Of a stretch of 64,000 nucleotides of DNA, positions 1 through 10,938 are shown one piece after another; positions within the stretch are counted from its first letter, which is position 1, and each line of letters starts with the position of its first letter. Made by a program: the position numbers and the translations under genes. Under the pieces are notes generated by a model, which was not told where the DNA came from, did no database searches, and saw nothing but the letters and a program-made list of their open reading frames with translations. The stretch lies in assembly GCA_036245525.1 (NCBI GenBank), contig BTPG01000003.1:188206804-188270803 (forward strand), given 5' to 3'. The stretch comes from Semisulcospira habei. Lineage: Eukaryota > Mollusca > Gastropoda > Semisulcospiridae.

Positions 1-691
1 GCATAACTTAGTCTTCACACTAATTGTGTTGCATTGTGCGTAGTCAGTGTTATTGGCCTTCCTTCAGAGAAGTTTGTGAAGCAGTTTGGCTCAGTTTGTC
101 ATTATTCTTTTCGCCCAGATTGAAGTTACCCATTATCCTATCTTGTGAGCTTAGGTACTCTGCCTGGTCATACTGAAAAACAAAACCATTTTCTTTTGTG
201 TACATCTTGATGTTTTGTCTTTACTGCTGTTATGGGCTTTGTAGTCCATAGTTGCTGCCATTCCTGTTCTCTTTGTGGCACTTGTAATTCACTCCATTCA
301 GTCATCAAATCACCAGACTTGATGTTAATTTGTGAACTGTTGAATCACTTTAATGAGTCTCAGCAGATGGTTTAGGCTGTGCGCACCCTGTTCTGCTTGT
401 TTCAGTTTCTCAATAAATTCTACACATAGCATTTAGATTATAATGAATTTTAAAAAATCAATTTTTTGAAGAACTGATCTTGAAGCCAGGTGTGTTTTGG
501 AGTACTAGGTAAAGACAAAAGGTGTGCTTGAAAATGTTATGTTCCAGGCAGGGAACCTGTTTCTGGCTTACACAAAAGTCACAGTATTATCACCACACTC
601 AGTGCAAAACGTTATTTTCTTCCCCTTTTCTTTTTACCACACCGCTTTTACTAATGACCTCATCTTGTGCCATTTTAACTCTAACTTTCAG
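1..691. other. Intronic or upstream sequence, no gene seen
   Basis: AT-rich sequence with many stops in all frames. I see no PMCA exon here; the A-domain exons that should precede the splice-site A region must lie upstream of the window. The short open frames at 522-820 have no recognisable content, apart from overlapping the candidate micro-exon at 692. Confidence 0.6.
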
Positions 692-727
692 GACTCCGCA
701 AAAACAATCTTGGACAGACAGAGCCAT
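692..727 (+). CDS. Candidate PMCA micro-exon (36 nt)
   Basis: A pyrimidine-rich acceptor (ctaactttcag) precedes 692 and a near-consensus donor (gtaagtga) follows 727. The enclosed 36 nt is a multiple of three. It has no stop when read with the first base of its first codon supplied by the previous exon, the same phase as the confident exon at 14549. It lies upstream of the linker before M3, where animal PMCAs carry alternatively spliced cassettes (splice site A) next to the phospholipid-sensitive region. The predicted peptide is basic and polar (LRKNNLGQTEP). I see no direct homology, so this rests on splice signals, length and phase. Confidence 0.42.
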
Positions 728-1666
728 GTAAGTGAGACAACCACCTTTGCTGCAGCAGCGCATTTTACATTTTTAAGTACTGGTATACTCGCACCTTTGT
801 ATGTCAGTTTGTTAATCTGAATCGAAGTATATGGTACAGCTAGTGCATATGATAACAAGGCATTGATGAGTATGCAAGGTAACTTGAGGATAGCACTGCA
901 TCACTGGACGGACACAACACTTGCAGGAAAATGAGATGTATAAATTGTAGTACAAGCAAACAATTTTTTATTTTGACCACGCTATTTATAAAAAAATAAT
1001 TTGGGTAGTTCAAAGTTTGCATGCCACATATATATTTGTTTCATTTATGTTTTGTTGCTTGGTATGTTAAGATTTGAGGAGCCTTAAACAAATGGCCCAA
1101 CAGAGCATGTTCAGTTAATTTCTGTATTTTCATTTGTGTATTTCTGCAAGAAGATGTGCATTCTTTTGTACTAGCTGTAAATGGTTCATTTTTCAAGCCT
1201 TGATTATACAGTTTTGAAAACCCATCGAGAGACTTTGATGTTTAAAATTGTAAGGATCTGGCATGCTCTTTTCACTACCGCACTGTGGAAAGACATTTTT
1301 CTGAAGTGTCGGCCTCCAAAATGCAGCAATACATAAAGTGATACTTAAATCATTCAGTGAATCTATTTCTGTATCAACATGTTTGTTTCAAGCCCTATCA
1401 CATTCTCGGGGTGCATTAACTGAGTTAATTAGAGTTAAGACTGTAAGTGCTGTGGCTGCAGTGTCCAGTACAGGAATACTTTATATTATTTTATTTATGA
1501 TCAATAAGTAAATAAAGACCAATTGTACCTGCGCTCTACTAAACCTCCTACTTTATGGTCTGAACAAATTACACAACAGCACCTTTTGATACAGGCCCAT
1601 TCCTCATCATTCAGTTTTCCACCTTGCTGCTTTAGCTGTTAGCCTTTTTAGGTTGTGTGTTTTTTG

Positions 1667-1667
<1 letters not shown>

Positions 1668-1706
<39 letters not shown>

Positions 1707-1728
1707 GGTGGGGGGGTGGGGGGGGGGT
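1668..1728. repeat. Oligo(T)-oligo(G) compound tract
   Basis: A pure T run of more than 30 bases passes directly into G runs broken by single T's. The same T-then-G arrangement occurs at 2331-2374 and 13998-14050. Length is likely unstable, and the G side could form G-quadruplexes. Confidence 0.85.
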
Positions 1729-2330
1729 CTCAAGATGTGTGCAGCATGTTCCCCATGATGAATGTCAGAGTGTTGCTTGTACTCTTACCAAGCCATTCAG
1801 ACCCCTGCAGTGTTGTTTAGTGATGCTTTTGTTGTTTCTCATAGTTGTGATTTGATTATTATCATTATTATTTGCATTAAGTTACTGTGATCTTTGTCAT
1901 TGGCAATAGAATGTTAATATTGATGCTTTGAGGAGAGAGGAAGATTGCTGATTTTGAATGTGCAGATTGTGGCAGAGGTTCTGTTGTTATTTTAGGATTA
2001 TCAATTATGCATCTGTAATATTGTTGCTAAATATTGTAAGAAGGAAACATTACTGACAACACATCTATTTATTGCATGATAATTTGCCCTTTTGGACCTT
2101 CCATTCTGCCCTTACCCATGACAAGTATACGTCTTGCTGCCTTTTGCCACTTAAACCTAAGCCTTTGCCCTCCACTGATAGAAAGCATCACTATCCCTTT
2201 AATATTTTCCAGCTAATTCATGTCTATATCAGTAAATGCTTTCATTTCTTTAATTTTTTTATTTTTTAAAAATTTATTTATTATTTATTTCTTTATTATT
2301 TTTTTTATTTATTTATTTATTTTATTTACT

Positions 2331-2340
2331 TTTTTTTTTT

Positions 2341-2371
<31 letters not shown>

Positions 2372-2374
2372 GGG
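2331..2374. repeat. Oligo(T)-oligo(G) compound tract
   Basis: About 20 T's are followed by about 24 uninterrupted G's. This is the second of three such compound tracts in the window. Confidence 0.85.
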
Positions 2375-2513
2375 ACATTTTGCCAAATGGTCCATATTGA
2401 TACTGCAAATAGGTGTGTATGTACTCGAAAAGGTGGGGGGACAAACTGATATCCATTGGGTTTGCTGACACAAAGTGGTGTACCTTGTAGATTATGCTAT
2501 GCGGTGCTGAATG

Positions 2514-2597
2514 CCTATTCCTGTTTTCCCGCTGTGAGATGGGCTTAGTTGCCTGCACGGCGTTAAACCCAAATAACTAACTAACCTATTCCTGTTT
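2514..2597 (+). mobile_element. Tiny 5'-truncated LINE copy with target-site duplication
   Basis: A 58-bp insert (2527-2584) is flanked by the 13-bp direct repeat CCTATTCCTGTTT at 2514-2526 and 2585-2597. The insert ends in the tail GGCGTTAAACCCAAATAACT followed by further AACT units. The same tail ends the RNase H-bearing LINE fragment at 16674-17712. Target-primed reverse transcription of a non-LTR element, copying only its last ~58 bases, explains this fully. Confidence 0.85.
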
Positions 2598-2899
2598 CAT
2601 CTTACTGGCAATAGTTTCATATCTTGTCTTTCTTGCTTGACTGGGACTGTGGATAGTATTGGGGGAAAGATTTTCAGTTTTGGTGCGTGTAATCATTATG
2701 GAAGTTTCACTTATATTCTTGGGTAACTGACATGATATTGGCTGTTCTGGTCTTTCTAGTTACCGATATCACATTATCACACATTGTACTAGACAACACG
2801 ACACACTGACTAACACTGCATTTGAGGCTCATTACTAAAAACGGTTACTAACAACACTGATGCTTCACATATCAGTCAATGGTGATTTGGTTTATACTC

Positions 2900-3124
2900 T
2901 TAACCCTTATCATTCGGAATACACCAGCGTGTGAAATAAGTTTGACTAAAATAGTTCAAGGGTAGTGCCAGAATAGCTTGGCGTCCTCTAGGCCCCAAGC
3001 TATTCTGACACTACCCTTGAACTAAAGCCATCGGTCCATATCTTTATCTGTAACTACTATAATGTATCTTGCATATGGCAGGGTACAAATTTGAAGGTTT
3101 TAGCCTCAGTATGATATGGGTTAA
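2900..3124. mobile_element. Foldback MITE, TTAACCC subfamily A
   Basis: The ends read TTAACCCTTATCATTC and, at the other side, the complement ending GGGTTAA. The middle is a long hairpin: CAAGGGTAGTGCCAGAATAG on the left pairs with the complementary CTATTCTGACACTACCCTTG on the right around a short loop near 2985-2995. Copies of the same subfamily are at 5269-5489 and, in reverse orientation, 61397-61612. There is no coding capacity; it would be mobilised in trans. Confidence 0.8.
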
Positions 3125-5268
3125 GAGCTGAGAAATTACAGACATTATTTCTCAGGTAAGATGTGGGAGGCAGTATTTTTATCTTGGTGGTTCATGCATT
3201 GCACATAATATACAAAAAGGAATTTCTTTTGACAACATAAATAGTAATAGAGAAGTGGACTGAATGAAGACTGTCCAAAATGTGGGGTTTTTTTGGTTTG
3301 TTTTTTTGTTTGTCATTTGACCCATCCATTCACACTTGAGCAATTAAATGTGGTTTAGAAGTGTTGTGAATGACAAATCTTAGCTTTTCTAATCAGTCAT
3401 TTCCCCTTTTAGTAGGAGAAATGGGGCAGGGTGGCACATGCTCGATTTATTGTGCGTGTGTGTGTTAATTTGTCAAATGCTTCAGAAACCATTGGACCAA
3501 AAGGTTGAGATGATGGTCCTTAGTGAGAGGTTATTTTCAGTCTGTTGTGAATCTCCGAACTACTTCTGGATTCATTTCAGGATGGAAAGTTTTTGTGTGC
3601 AAGTATTGCAATGCATCATGGCCTTAAAGTCAAAGCTGTGGTAGCCATGTTTGTTTTCACATCATTTGTGTGTGTGTTGGCAATATCTCTGAAACCATAG
3701 GACTGATTTGATGCAACTTTGATTTGAGGGTAGTCCTTGATGAAAGGAAGTGTCACAAGCAAAGTTTGTATTGCCCCTAAAAAGTCAAGTCCATATTCTT
3801 AATGTGTTAAAAAGCAAGATCTCAAAAGCTCAAGGTCACAGGTCAGGGAAATTGTGCTGATTGTTCATGCATGTCGGTCATTTGTGAGCCATAATGGCTT
3901 TCCTGTTTTTGTTTTGTTTTGTACATATTCTTACATCTCCAGCTCTTAACCCTCACATCCAGAGTATCTGGGCTGGACCAGTTTCCTCCCAAAAACACCA
4001 TCCCAAGTGAACTTTGCCTTACTCAGTTACTGTAGACCACAGATCATGTTAGCTGTCTTGAAATTCACGTTAATCCTACACCATATAGTGTGATGAGGCT
4101 CTCTGCATGCTTGCAAATAATTCTTCCCTGCCAGAATGGGATGAAAACATTTTCTGGAGAAATGACACAATTATGACACACACTTGATGACAAAGAAATC
4201 CAGGGACAGAGTGCCTGGACCTGCGGCACATGTTTGAGAGTTGTGTTAAGACATTGTTTGTGTCACTGTTCAGAATATTAATTCTACCAATGTAGTCTCT
4301 AAAAATCTAAAAATCATGACCTCCAACATTCAGAGGTGTATCCATCTACTGTAGAGGGTATCAGAAGAAATGGCTACCATGTAATTTATAAACGTTCTGT
4401 CCTGTAAGTATCTAAAGTCTAGAGGATGGTTTACTAGGTCATGCTAGGTGGTGCATGCTCTATAGGACCTTTGCACTTTTAGGGTGTAGCACTCCACAGT
4501 CTTTAGATGGACATGTGTCTTGGCTTTAAGTGGGAGGGGTTATGCACTGGTTTTGGAGGAAAACATTATTGCCATTGTATTGGGCACAGTCTTCTGATTG
4601 TCTTTAACATCAGTATCTATTATTGTAGTGAGATCAACATTTAGTTTCAGGGTTTCCACTTAGTCCCAAGGTTTGGATGAAATCAAAATGGAGATTGTGC
4701 CTGTTGTTGATAATAGGCAAGTTGTGTGTTCTTGTGATAATAAATACTAAAACAGTTACAATGGTATTGTGGTTAACTTGGTCATGTGTATTGCATCTAA
4801 ACCACCCAGCTTTCCAGGGAATTGCCAGTGGACAGCTCACATTATTATGCCAGAGCTGGCTTTGCTCTAATCCTCCTCCCCTTTCAAACACTGTACCTTC
4901 AGCTGCTTTAGTTTGATTTGTCTACAGCTTTTCCTTTGCTTCTCTGTTGATTTGTATCATAGCTGACTGAATGCATGGCCCTTTCTCCTCAGCAGTTGCT
5001 TCCAAATTATGATAACACATTCACAGCAGGCTGCATCCGGATGCGGCTGGCCACGAATGAGTTAATCAATTAAATTCCAGCATGTTTTGTTATTAACCTT
5101 TTAATTTTACATAGTGTCTTGTGGTGGAGAGAGTTCCATGCTCTATTAGTTATAATTTCAGCATGATTTCATCTGCACTTCTTTTTATTTTTCTTGGCCA
5201 GCATTCATGAAACTGGCAGTGAAAACTTAGTAGTAATATTCAATTTTGCAAGTGTCACAAATGGCTGT
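3125..5268. other. Intron with a decayed R1 repeat fragment
   Basis: No gene seen. A degraded copy of the R1 repeat family ends at about 3892 with the family's characteristic terminus (gagccataatggc). A short palindrome at about 5013-5064, centred on GCATCCGGATGC and ending GAATGAGTTAA, matches a similar palindrome at 21975-22030. The rest is unremarkable AT-rich sequence. Confidence 0.6.
5013..5064. repeat. Short palindromic element (subfamily C)
   Basis: An imperfect palindrome centred on GCATCCGGATGC, with GGCTGGCCACGAATGAGTTAA on the right. The copy at 21975-22030 has the same layout and begins TTAACCCATTCGC, which suggests a minimal foldback element related in its ends to the TTAACCC MITEs. 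Confidence 0.6.
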
Positions 5269-5489
5269 TTAACCCTTATTCAGAATACACCAGTGTGTGA
5301 AATAAGTTTGACTAAAATAGTTCAAGGGTAGTGCCAGAATAGCTGGGTGCATCTAGGCACCAAGCTATTCTGGCACCACCCTTGAACTAAAGCCATTGAT
5401 CTATATCCTTAGTTGTAAGTACTATAATGTAGCTTGCATATGGCAGTGTACAAATTTGAAGCTTTTATCCTCGGTATGATATGGGCTAA
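5269..5489. mobile_element. Foldback MITE, TTAACCC subfamily A (second copy)
   Basis: It starts TTTAACCCTTATTCAGAATA and ends near ATGATATGGGCTA. The central hairpin arms, beginning CAAGGGTAGTGCCAGAATAG, surround a short loop at about 5345-5362. It is collinear with the copy at 2900-3124 along its whole length. Confidence 0.8.
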
Positions 5490-6216
5490 ACATGTGTGCA
5501 CATCTGTAAAGATGATCAGTTGCACAATGTGTGTTGCATGAGTAAAATGTTGAGATTATAATTTTCAGGAGACTGCATGAAGTGTTTTCACATAGTTCAG
5601 TGCAGTAGGGTTGTGTACACGTATTAATCAAACAAGATTACAGTAGACTATCCAGCAAGAAAACAAATATTTGTATAGTTTTGGTTTACTTGGGACAGCG
5701 AGTAGTGTAATGTGCCATCTTTGTCTGTTTTAAGTCACCATGCCTTTTATTAAATATTAATGTATCGGTTGATAATAAATTTCCGAGTATCATGTGTCAG
5801 GGCCGCTGACTACAAAGTTCAAGCTATGTTCACAGTAGCGAACCCTGTGAATGACGTAAAGGTCAAGGTCAGGGAATATCAGTAACTGATATAAAAAAAT
5901 GTCATTCTGATAACTCAGAAGGTCAAACAAAAGTGCATTTATTAAGGATCTACCTCTGCATATATAAAAATGTGTTTGGTTGTCCTCTTAAAAATGATTG
6001 ATGCAGGCAGTCATTGTGTGAAAAGTACCAGTATTGTGGCTCAAGTGTAGTACATTCCCTTACAGATACTGCGGCAAATGTTTGGTACAAAGTTTTAGGA
6101 AAGATCATATTATGATGTACACTCACTTTGTGCACGTAGCGTATTACAGGTCAGTGCTAGTTCTTAAATATTACATTGTATGATCAGTGCAGACTTGGTA
6201 CTGTTATCATTTTTAA
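5490..6216. other. Intron, no gene seen
   Basis: AT-rich intron. Around 5850-5930 there is a short stretch with AAGGTCAAGGTCA, probably a scrap of the R1 family. No open frame of interest. Confidence 0.55.
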
Positions 6217-7292
6217 GTTCCTTCTATTTATAGAAGGGACTTTTAGGACGGTCGCGGCGGGGTGAATTTAATAGCATGTCCATGATGTCAAAGGCGGGCA
6301 GGCTAACAAATGAAGTAACAAGATAAAAATTACGTCATCTCTAATTACGTTAACCTCGCTGCTGAACGTACATTTGGCGCGAAGCGCCGTATGTGCGTAT
6401 GTATGTGTGTGCGTATGTATGTAAACAAGAGAATCTCCGATATTTCTGTACACACAAGCTTGAAACTTGGCCTCCGAGCATATTGTAATTGAATGTCTCA
6501 TTGAATACATAAACAACCGTTTATAGGAAGTCAGTTGACCCAGATTAGAGTCCGTTATTTTTGTCATATTTACTTGAACTTTTGCATATAGCTAGTTTGG
6601 AGAAAGACATTGGATGGGTTTGTTAGCCAGCTTTGTATCCTTTCAACTTCTTTAGTAAAAATAATTCTTTTCAGAAAAGAATTAAAACGCTAAAAAAAAT
6701 CCTTTACTTCTAGTTCTAGAGAAAGTCAGTGGTGGTAACGTAAAAGAGGCAACTCCGTCACCACGCAGACACTGACATAATACTCTCAATATGACGATCA
6801 TTCTCTCTCGTGCACATGGCTCGCTCTCTCTCTCTCGCACACAAACATGCGCGCGTCTCCAGGAGGTATAGATCCTCCTACACCCTCCAGGCGCATGAGG
6901 ATCTATGCCTCTGGGAGATGTTTGGAGCACGCGCGCATGCACGCACCAACATGCACACACACATCGACGCGCTTTCAGAAGAGCATGCAAGTGACCTGTG
7001 TACTTAGTATATCATGTAGCTAGGTAAAGTCAACCTGCTTTCACATAAAGTATAGCGAGAGTGAAGACTGAAATTGTACCGTGAAGTTCTAGTTTTGTTC
7101 AGGTAAAATATAAAATTACGTAAAAACTAAAACTTGCATCATGACAAATGTGGAACTCACTGAGGCATTGGCAGATCTGCGAGACTTTTTCAATAGGAGA
7201 TAATTCACATCAGAATCGGGTCAAAGACAAAAGGTAGAGACCATTGACAGCAAGGACAGCTCTCTTATAGAAGGGACTTTCTGGGTTATCCC
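6217..7292. mobile_element. MITE with AAGTCCCTTCTAT-type ends, copy 1
   Basis: The left end (AAGTTCCTTCTATTTATAG) and right end (TATAGAAGGGACTTTCTGGG) are inverted repeats of each other. The body is collinear with 62343-63255: both share ACGTCAT..TTACGT stretches, a GTATGTATGTAAACA segment, GAGCATATT, a GTCAGTTGACCCA segment, and the ending ACAGC(A/G)AGGACAGCTC. A purine/pyrimidine and CA-rich stretch sits mid-element (about 6800-6970). No transposase is visible, so it looks non-autonomous. Confidence 0.75.
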
Positions 7293-7681
7293 ATCTTTTT
7301 AGTCATTCATTTGCACGACCTGGTCAGAAGTTCAGGTACATGTACACAGGTCCATGAAAAGTGCAGAAGTGTCATAGGAGGTACATGTAGTGTACAGAGG
7401 GGCTAATGCTGTGGGCATGGGCTACGCTGGCTTTGCCTGTTTTGTTTTTCAGTGCTTCTCATTATGTTTATATGCATGTACCATGTCGTTGTCTGCTACT
7501 CCACCTTAGGTGATTGTCCCTGCAGGGCACAATGAAGAAAAATAGAAGCATGGAACTCTAGACCATCTTAATTAGAATTTTTGTCTCGTAAATGCATATA
7601 CTTTATATTTCCCTTTACCACCAACTTGGTTGACTAATGAGTTTTTGCATCGTTTCAATTTGTGTTTTTGTTTGTTTCTAG

Positions 7682-7711
7682 TGCTGCCCAATGAGTCTGG
7701 AGTCAAAGTGG
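7682..7711 (+). CDS. Candidate PMCA micro-exon (30 nt)
   Basis: The acceptor tttgtttctag precedes 7682 and the donor gtacgtgag follows 7711. The 30-nt piece preserves phase. Read in the phase of the confident downstream exon it encodes a stop-free peptide resembling LPNESGVKVG. It fits the cassette series at 692 and 13124 and could be spliced in or skipped without a frameshift. No homology support beyond position, phase and splice signals. Confidence 0.4.
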
Positions 7712-8538
7712 GTACGTGAGACATTTCTCCGTCCCCTCTCTCATGGGAAAGAGATTGCTAATGCTATGACTGTTTGTGATGTCTCTTGTGTGTCATGTAT
7801 GTCATTGTCAGTGTCTTGGGGCCAGAATTTTCACTGTGACTTTGATTGTCTTTGATGAACAGTTTCAAAATTAAAACTCCCCACCCCACCACCACCACCA
7901 CCACTTCCTCCCCCACCACCCCCCCCCCACCCCCACCCCCACCCCCGGCCCCCCCCCACACACACACACACACGCACGTACACACACAGTTTTTCTTGTA
8001 TTTATTGTATTTATGAAGACAAGCTTTAATCTATCAGTTTATACTTGCTGGGATTTTGAATTGTTACATTTTGCATGTCAGTGACAATAGAACTTTTGAA
8101 GAGATTTACTTAGTTAAAATTATTACTATTAAATACTAGTTTTCTGGCCCTTGACACCATGTCTTGTAACGTACAGTACGCGTCTTGTCCACTTTTTTCA
8201 CAAACTTAAAGTTTTCTTTAACCCTTTTGTTGCATTTCACTAAAAGATTCAATTTTTGAAAGTGCATGTTGAATATTTTAGCATCAGTACTGTTTTTCAG
8301 TGCAGTAATTCAAAGCCAAGTTGAAATGTTGAAAACGGCAGTTCATTCGAATTTTAAGTGAATAAAGTATACATCACTCATACAAATAAAATACTTTGGA
8401 TATATAAACTTTCAGATATTTACCGTCTTGCAGCAGTTTGTAAGTCTTCTTTTTTTGTTGTTCACACCTGTCTCCTGGGTGTTTGTTTTCGGATAATGAA
8501 AAAAATTATTGAAACAAGTAATATCATGCATGATTTTT
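7712..8538. other. Intron with polypurine/polypyrimidine and CA tract
   Basis: At 7878-7990 a C-rich strand (CCACC and poly-C) passes into CACACA repeats. The minus-strand open frame over it is low-complexity glycine/valine and not a gene. The remainder is AT-rich intron. Confidence 0.65.
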
Positions 8539-8856
8539 GGCTCACATGCAATAGTAAAAGTGAGTATGTATTGGTCCATCCGTCGTCTGTCTATTATCAT
8601 TTCTTGTCTGTTATCAATCATCTGTGGTAAACTTTGGCACTTTCTCAGAGGCTATTCAAGACACGGACTTCAAACTTGGTCCAAGGATACTTTGTGGCAA
8701 ACCTTTCTATAATCATAGTAATTTCAATGACCTCTCTCAAAGATCAAGGTCACAGGGGGTCTAGGAATATTTTCACAAATACTATTTTGGTACAGAGATG
8801 CCTAACGGTAAGACATTTCTATGCATACTAATTTGGATGACCCCTTGGAGAGATTG

Positions 8857-9229
8857 ATTGTACATTGCTTAACGTCCCGACAGCAACAAGGCTTTCTCAG
8901 GACGTGCCTGCACTGCTTGTGAAAAAAAATAAAAATAAACAGAATATTGAATGTATGTCGCCAGCCGGTCCAATACGTTAAATAAACCTATGACATGGGC
9001 CTAAATAAAGCTAAGACCATTTAGCAACACACATCCAGTATCAAGAGCTACAGGCAGCGCAGACAGTAGGGAGAGTTTAAGAAAGGCAAATACAGGTGAA
9101 TGCACCAAGGGTAGACAGAAACGCATGCCCCAGAATAGAAAGGAAAACCCACCCTGTGGGGCTGACCAGGGTGACCCTGGGAACTAAAAAGTAGTTAACC
9201 CCACCCAAGTCCCCCAGGGCAGACCCGGG
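8857..9229 (-). mobile_element. Retroposon insertion in R1 block 1
   Basis: The R1 unit is split: CCCTTGGAGAG ends the left half at about 8856 and is repeated at the start of the right half at about 9238, an 11-bp target-site duplication. On the minus strand the insert ends GGGACGTTAAGCAATGTACA followed by CAATC units, a tail typical of non-LTR retroposons. No protein domain was seen in the ~375 bp, so it is either 5'-truncated or SINE-like. Confidence 0.65.
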
Positions 9230-9343
9230 TGGGGGCCCTTGGAGAGGTCAAGGGTCACAAGAGGCCGGCAAATGTATGAAAAAATCAATTTCGATAGAAT
9301 TGTAGTTTTTATCAAATTTTCAATGTTTGGGGCAAACTCTTAA

Positions 9344-9737
9344 ATTTGGTTCAAAGGTAGCTGATAATAAGACCTGTCTATACATATTAATATAGTTGAC
9401 CCCTTGCAAAGGTCATTTGGGGGGGGGGGGGGGTAGAAATAGGTGTATTTGACCCACCCCCACCCACCCCAAATTTCTAAATAATATTTTCTTTGCATAA
9501 TAATTTTGGACGCCTCTTGGTCAAGGTTCACAAAAAGACATTTAGTGTGTGAAAAATGTGTGAGAGTCGTCCAAAATTATTATGCAAATCAAATAGTATT
9601 TAGAAATTTGGGGTGGATGGGGGTGGGTCAAATACACCTATTTCTACCTCCCCCCCCCCCCCCCCCATGACCTTTGCAAGGGGTCAACTATATTAATGTG
9701 TATAGACAGGTCTTATCAGCTACCTTTGAACCAAATT
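9344..9737. repeat. Large near-perfect inverted repeat (hairpin)
   Basis: The arms 9344-9512 and 9568-9737, about 170 bp each, are near-perfect reverse complements separated by a 55-bp spacer. Each arm contains part of an R1 unit, including a G14/C17 homopolymer that pairs with its partner. An inverted duplication of an R1 unit is the simplest origin. Such an arm pair could extrude a cruciform. Confidence 0.9.
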
Positions 9738-9742
9738 AGATC

Positions 9743-9773
<31 letters not shown>
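9743..9773. repeat. ATT microsatellite
   Basis: About ten uninterrupted TTA/ATT triplets directly follow the right arm of the hairpin. Confidence 0.9.
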
Positions 9774-9774
<1 letters not shown>

Positions 9775-10066
9775 GAAAAATGCCAATATTTGATAGAATT
9801 GTAGTTTCTATCAATGTATTTGCAAATCTTTTAATCAGATTTGGCATAAAGGTTGCTGGCGATAAGACTTTTCTATGCACACAAGCTTAGGCGACCCCCC
9901 CCCCCCCCCCCTCGCAAAGGTCAAGGGTCATGTGGGTTTACAAATGTATGAACAATTCATGAAATGCAGAAGCCAGCCTTTACTTAGGACACTTCAACAG
10001 TGACCTGTCAGAAAGGTCATGGTCACAAAGGTAATTTATTATGTGGATTGGTCATAAACGTGAGCC

Positions 10067-10938
10067 ATAATGGCTTTGCCTTTCTTATTATTCAATAAAT
10101 AAACTTTTGATTGTTCGTTATAAGTTGCCCACTTTAGCCTTGTCTCAAAAGCCCAACCCAGGTCCCACCCAGTTGGACCATAAACTGATGAAAGTATTTG
10201 CCTACAAGCCATGTTCAGTAGTGTTACATTGCATTTATACCAATGTGAGCACTCTTGACTGGTAACACATGTTTTTGAATAGAAACAAAAGAAATCCTAT
10301 TTGCTTCTATGTTGGGGAAGATATGTATTTTGCGAATGCTTATGAGCACCAGCCATGAAGTGATAAATTTCAACAGCTGGCTGGTAGGCTTCGAATTAGC
10401 ATGTTAGCGGGTTCATTTTCGAGAAAGTGGGGGGAGGGGGGACGGGAAGGGGGGGGGGGGGGGGAAGGATCATACTACTGTCATTTTAAACAGGATGGCA
10501 GAAAACAGCTTGGTTGCTCAACTAAGGATGCTTGTAGCATGTTTGCAATGATGACAGTGCCCTAGAAGCCTTTTTTGTGGTCCATTGCAGACCAAACTGT
10601 GTAGCTCTTTGCCTATTATTAGGAGCGGAGTCTGCCACTGGCATGCTTTCCTTGTCACATTGGAATGCTCCGCCATCAGTACAGTACATGTGCTTGACTA
10701 TTTTTAATGATTATGCAATAATGGAAAGGGTTACACTACAGCTTTTGCATGCTGCAAGCATAATATGAAGAGGTTTCCTGTTCATATTGTGTTGAGCATT
10801 ATTTCTAAGTTGGGTCGCAAATTTCAGTCATAATTTTCAATCGCTGTAGTTTTGTGGTAGCATAGTGGGTGGATGTGATTCGTAGAGGAACTTTCTTTTG
10901 AGTTAGGCTCTGGTGATAAAGAATTTGCTGGTTTGATT
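10067..10938. other. Intron, no gene seen
   Basis: Between two R1 blocks. A G-rich stretch at 10429-10465 is the only feature. No coding signal. Confidence 0.55.

Larger units (their letters stand above)
728..2513. other. Intron, mostly unique sequence with a T/G tract
   Basis: No coding signal. It contains a long oligo-T run followed by oligo-G at about 1668-1728 and ordinary AT-rich sequence. A second T-then-G tract lies at 2331-2374. Confidence 0.6.
8539..10066. repeat. R1 repeat block 1 (with nested retroposon and hairpin)
   Basis: It opens with the R1 head (GGCTCACATG..AGCAAAAGTGAG type) and closes with the R1 foot (AACGTGAGCCATAATGGC). Internally it holds degenerate units of about 180 bp carrying the phrases 'aacttggtacagagatacctgatggtaagacc', 'gcatactaatttggatgacccc' and 'aaaggtcaagggtcac' (written here as separate landmarks). 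The block is interrupted by a retroposon at about 8857-9229 and contains a long inverted duplication at 9344-9737. Confidence 0.75.
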
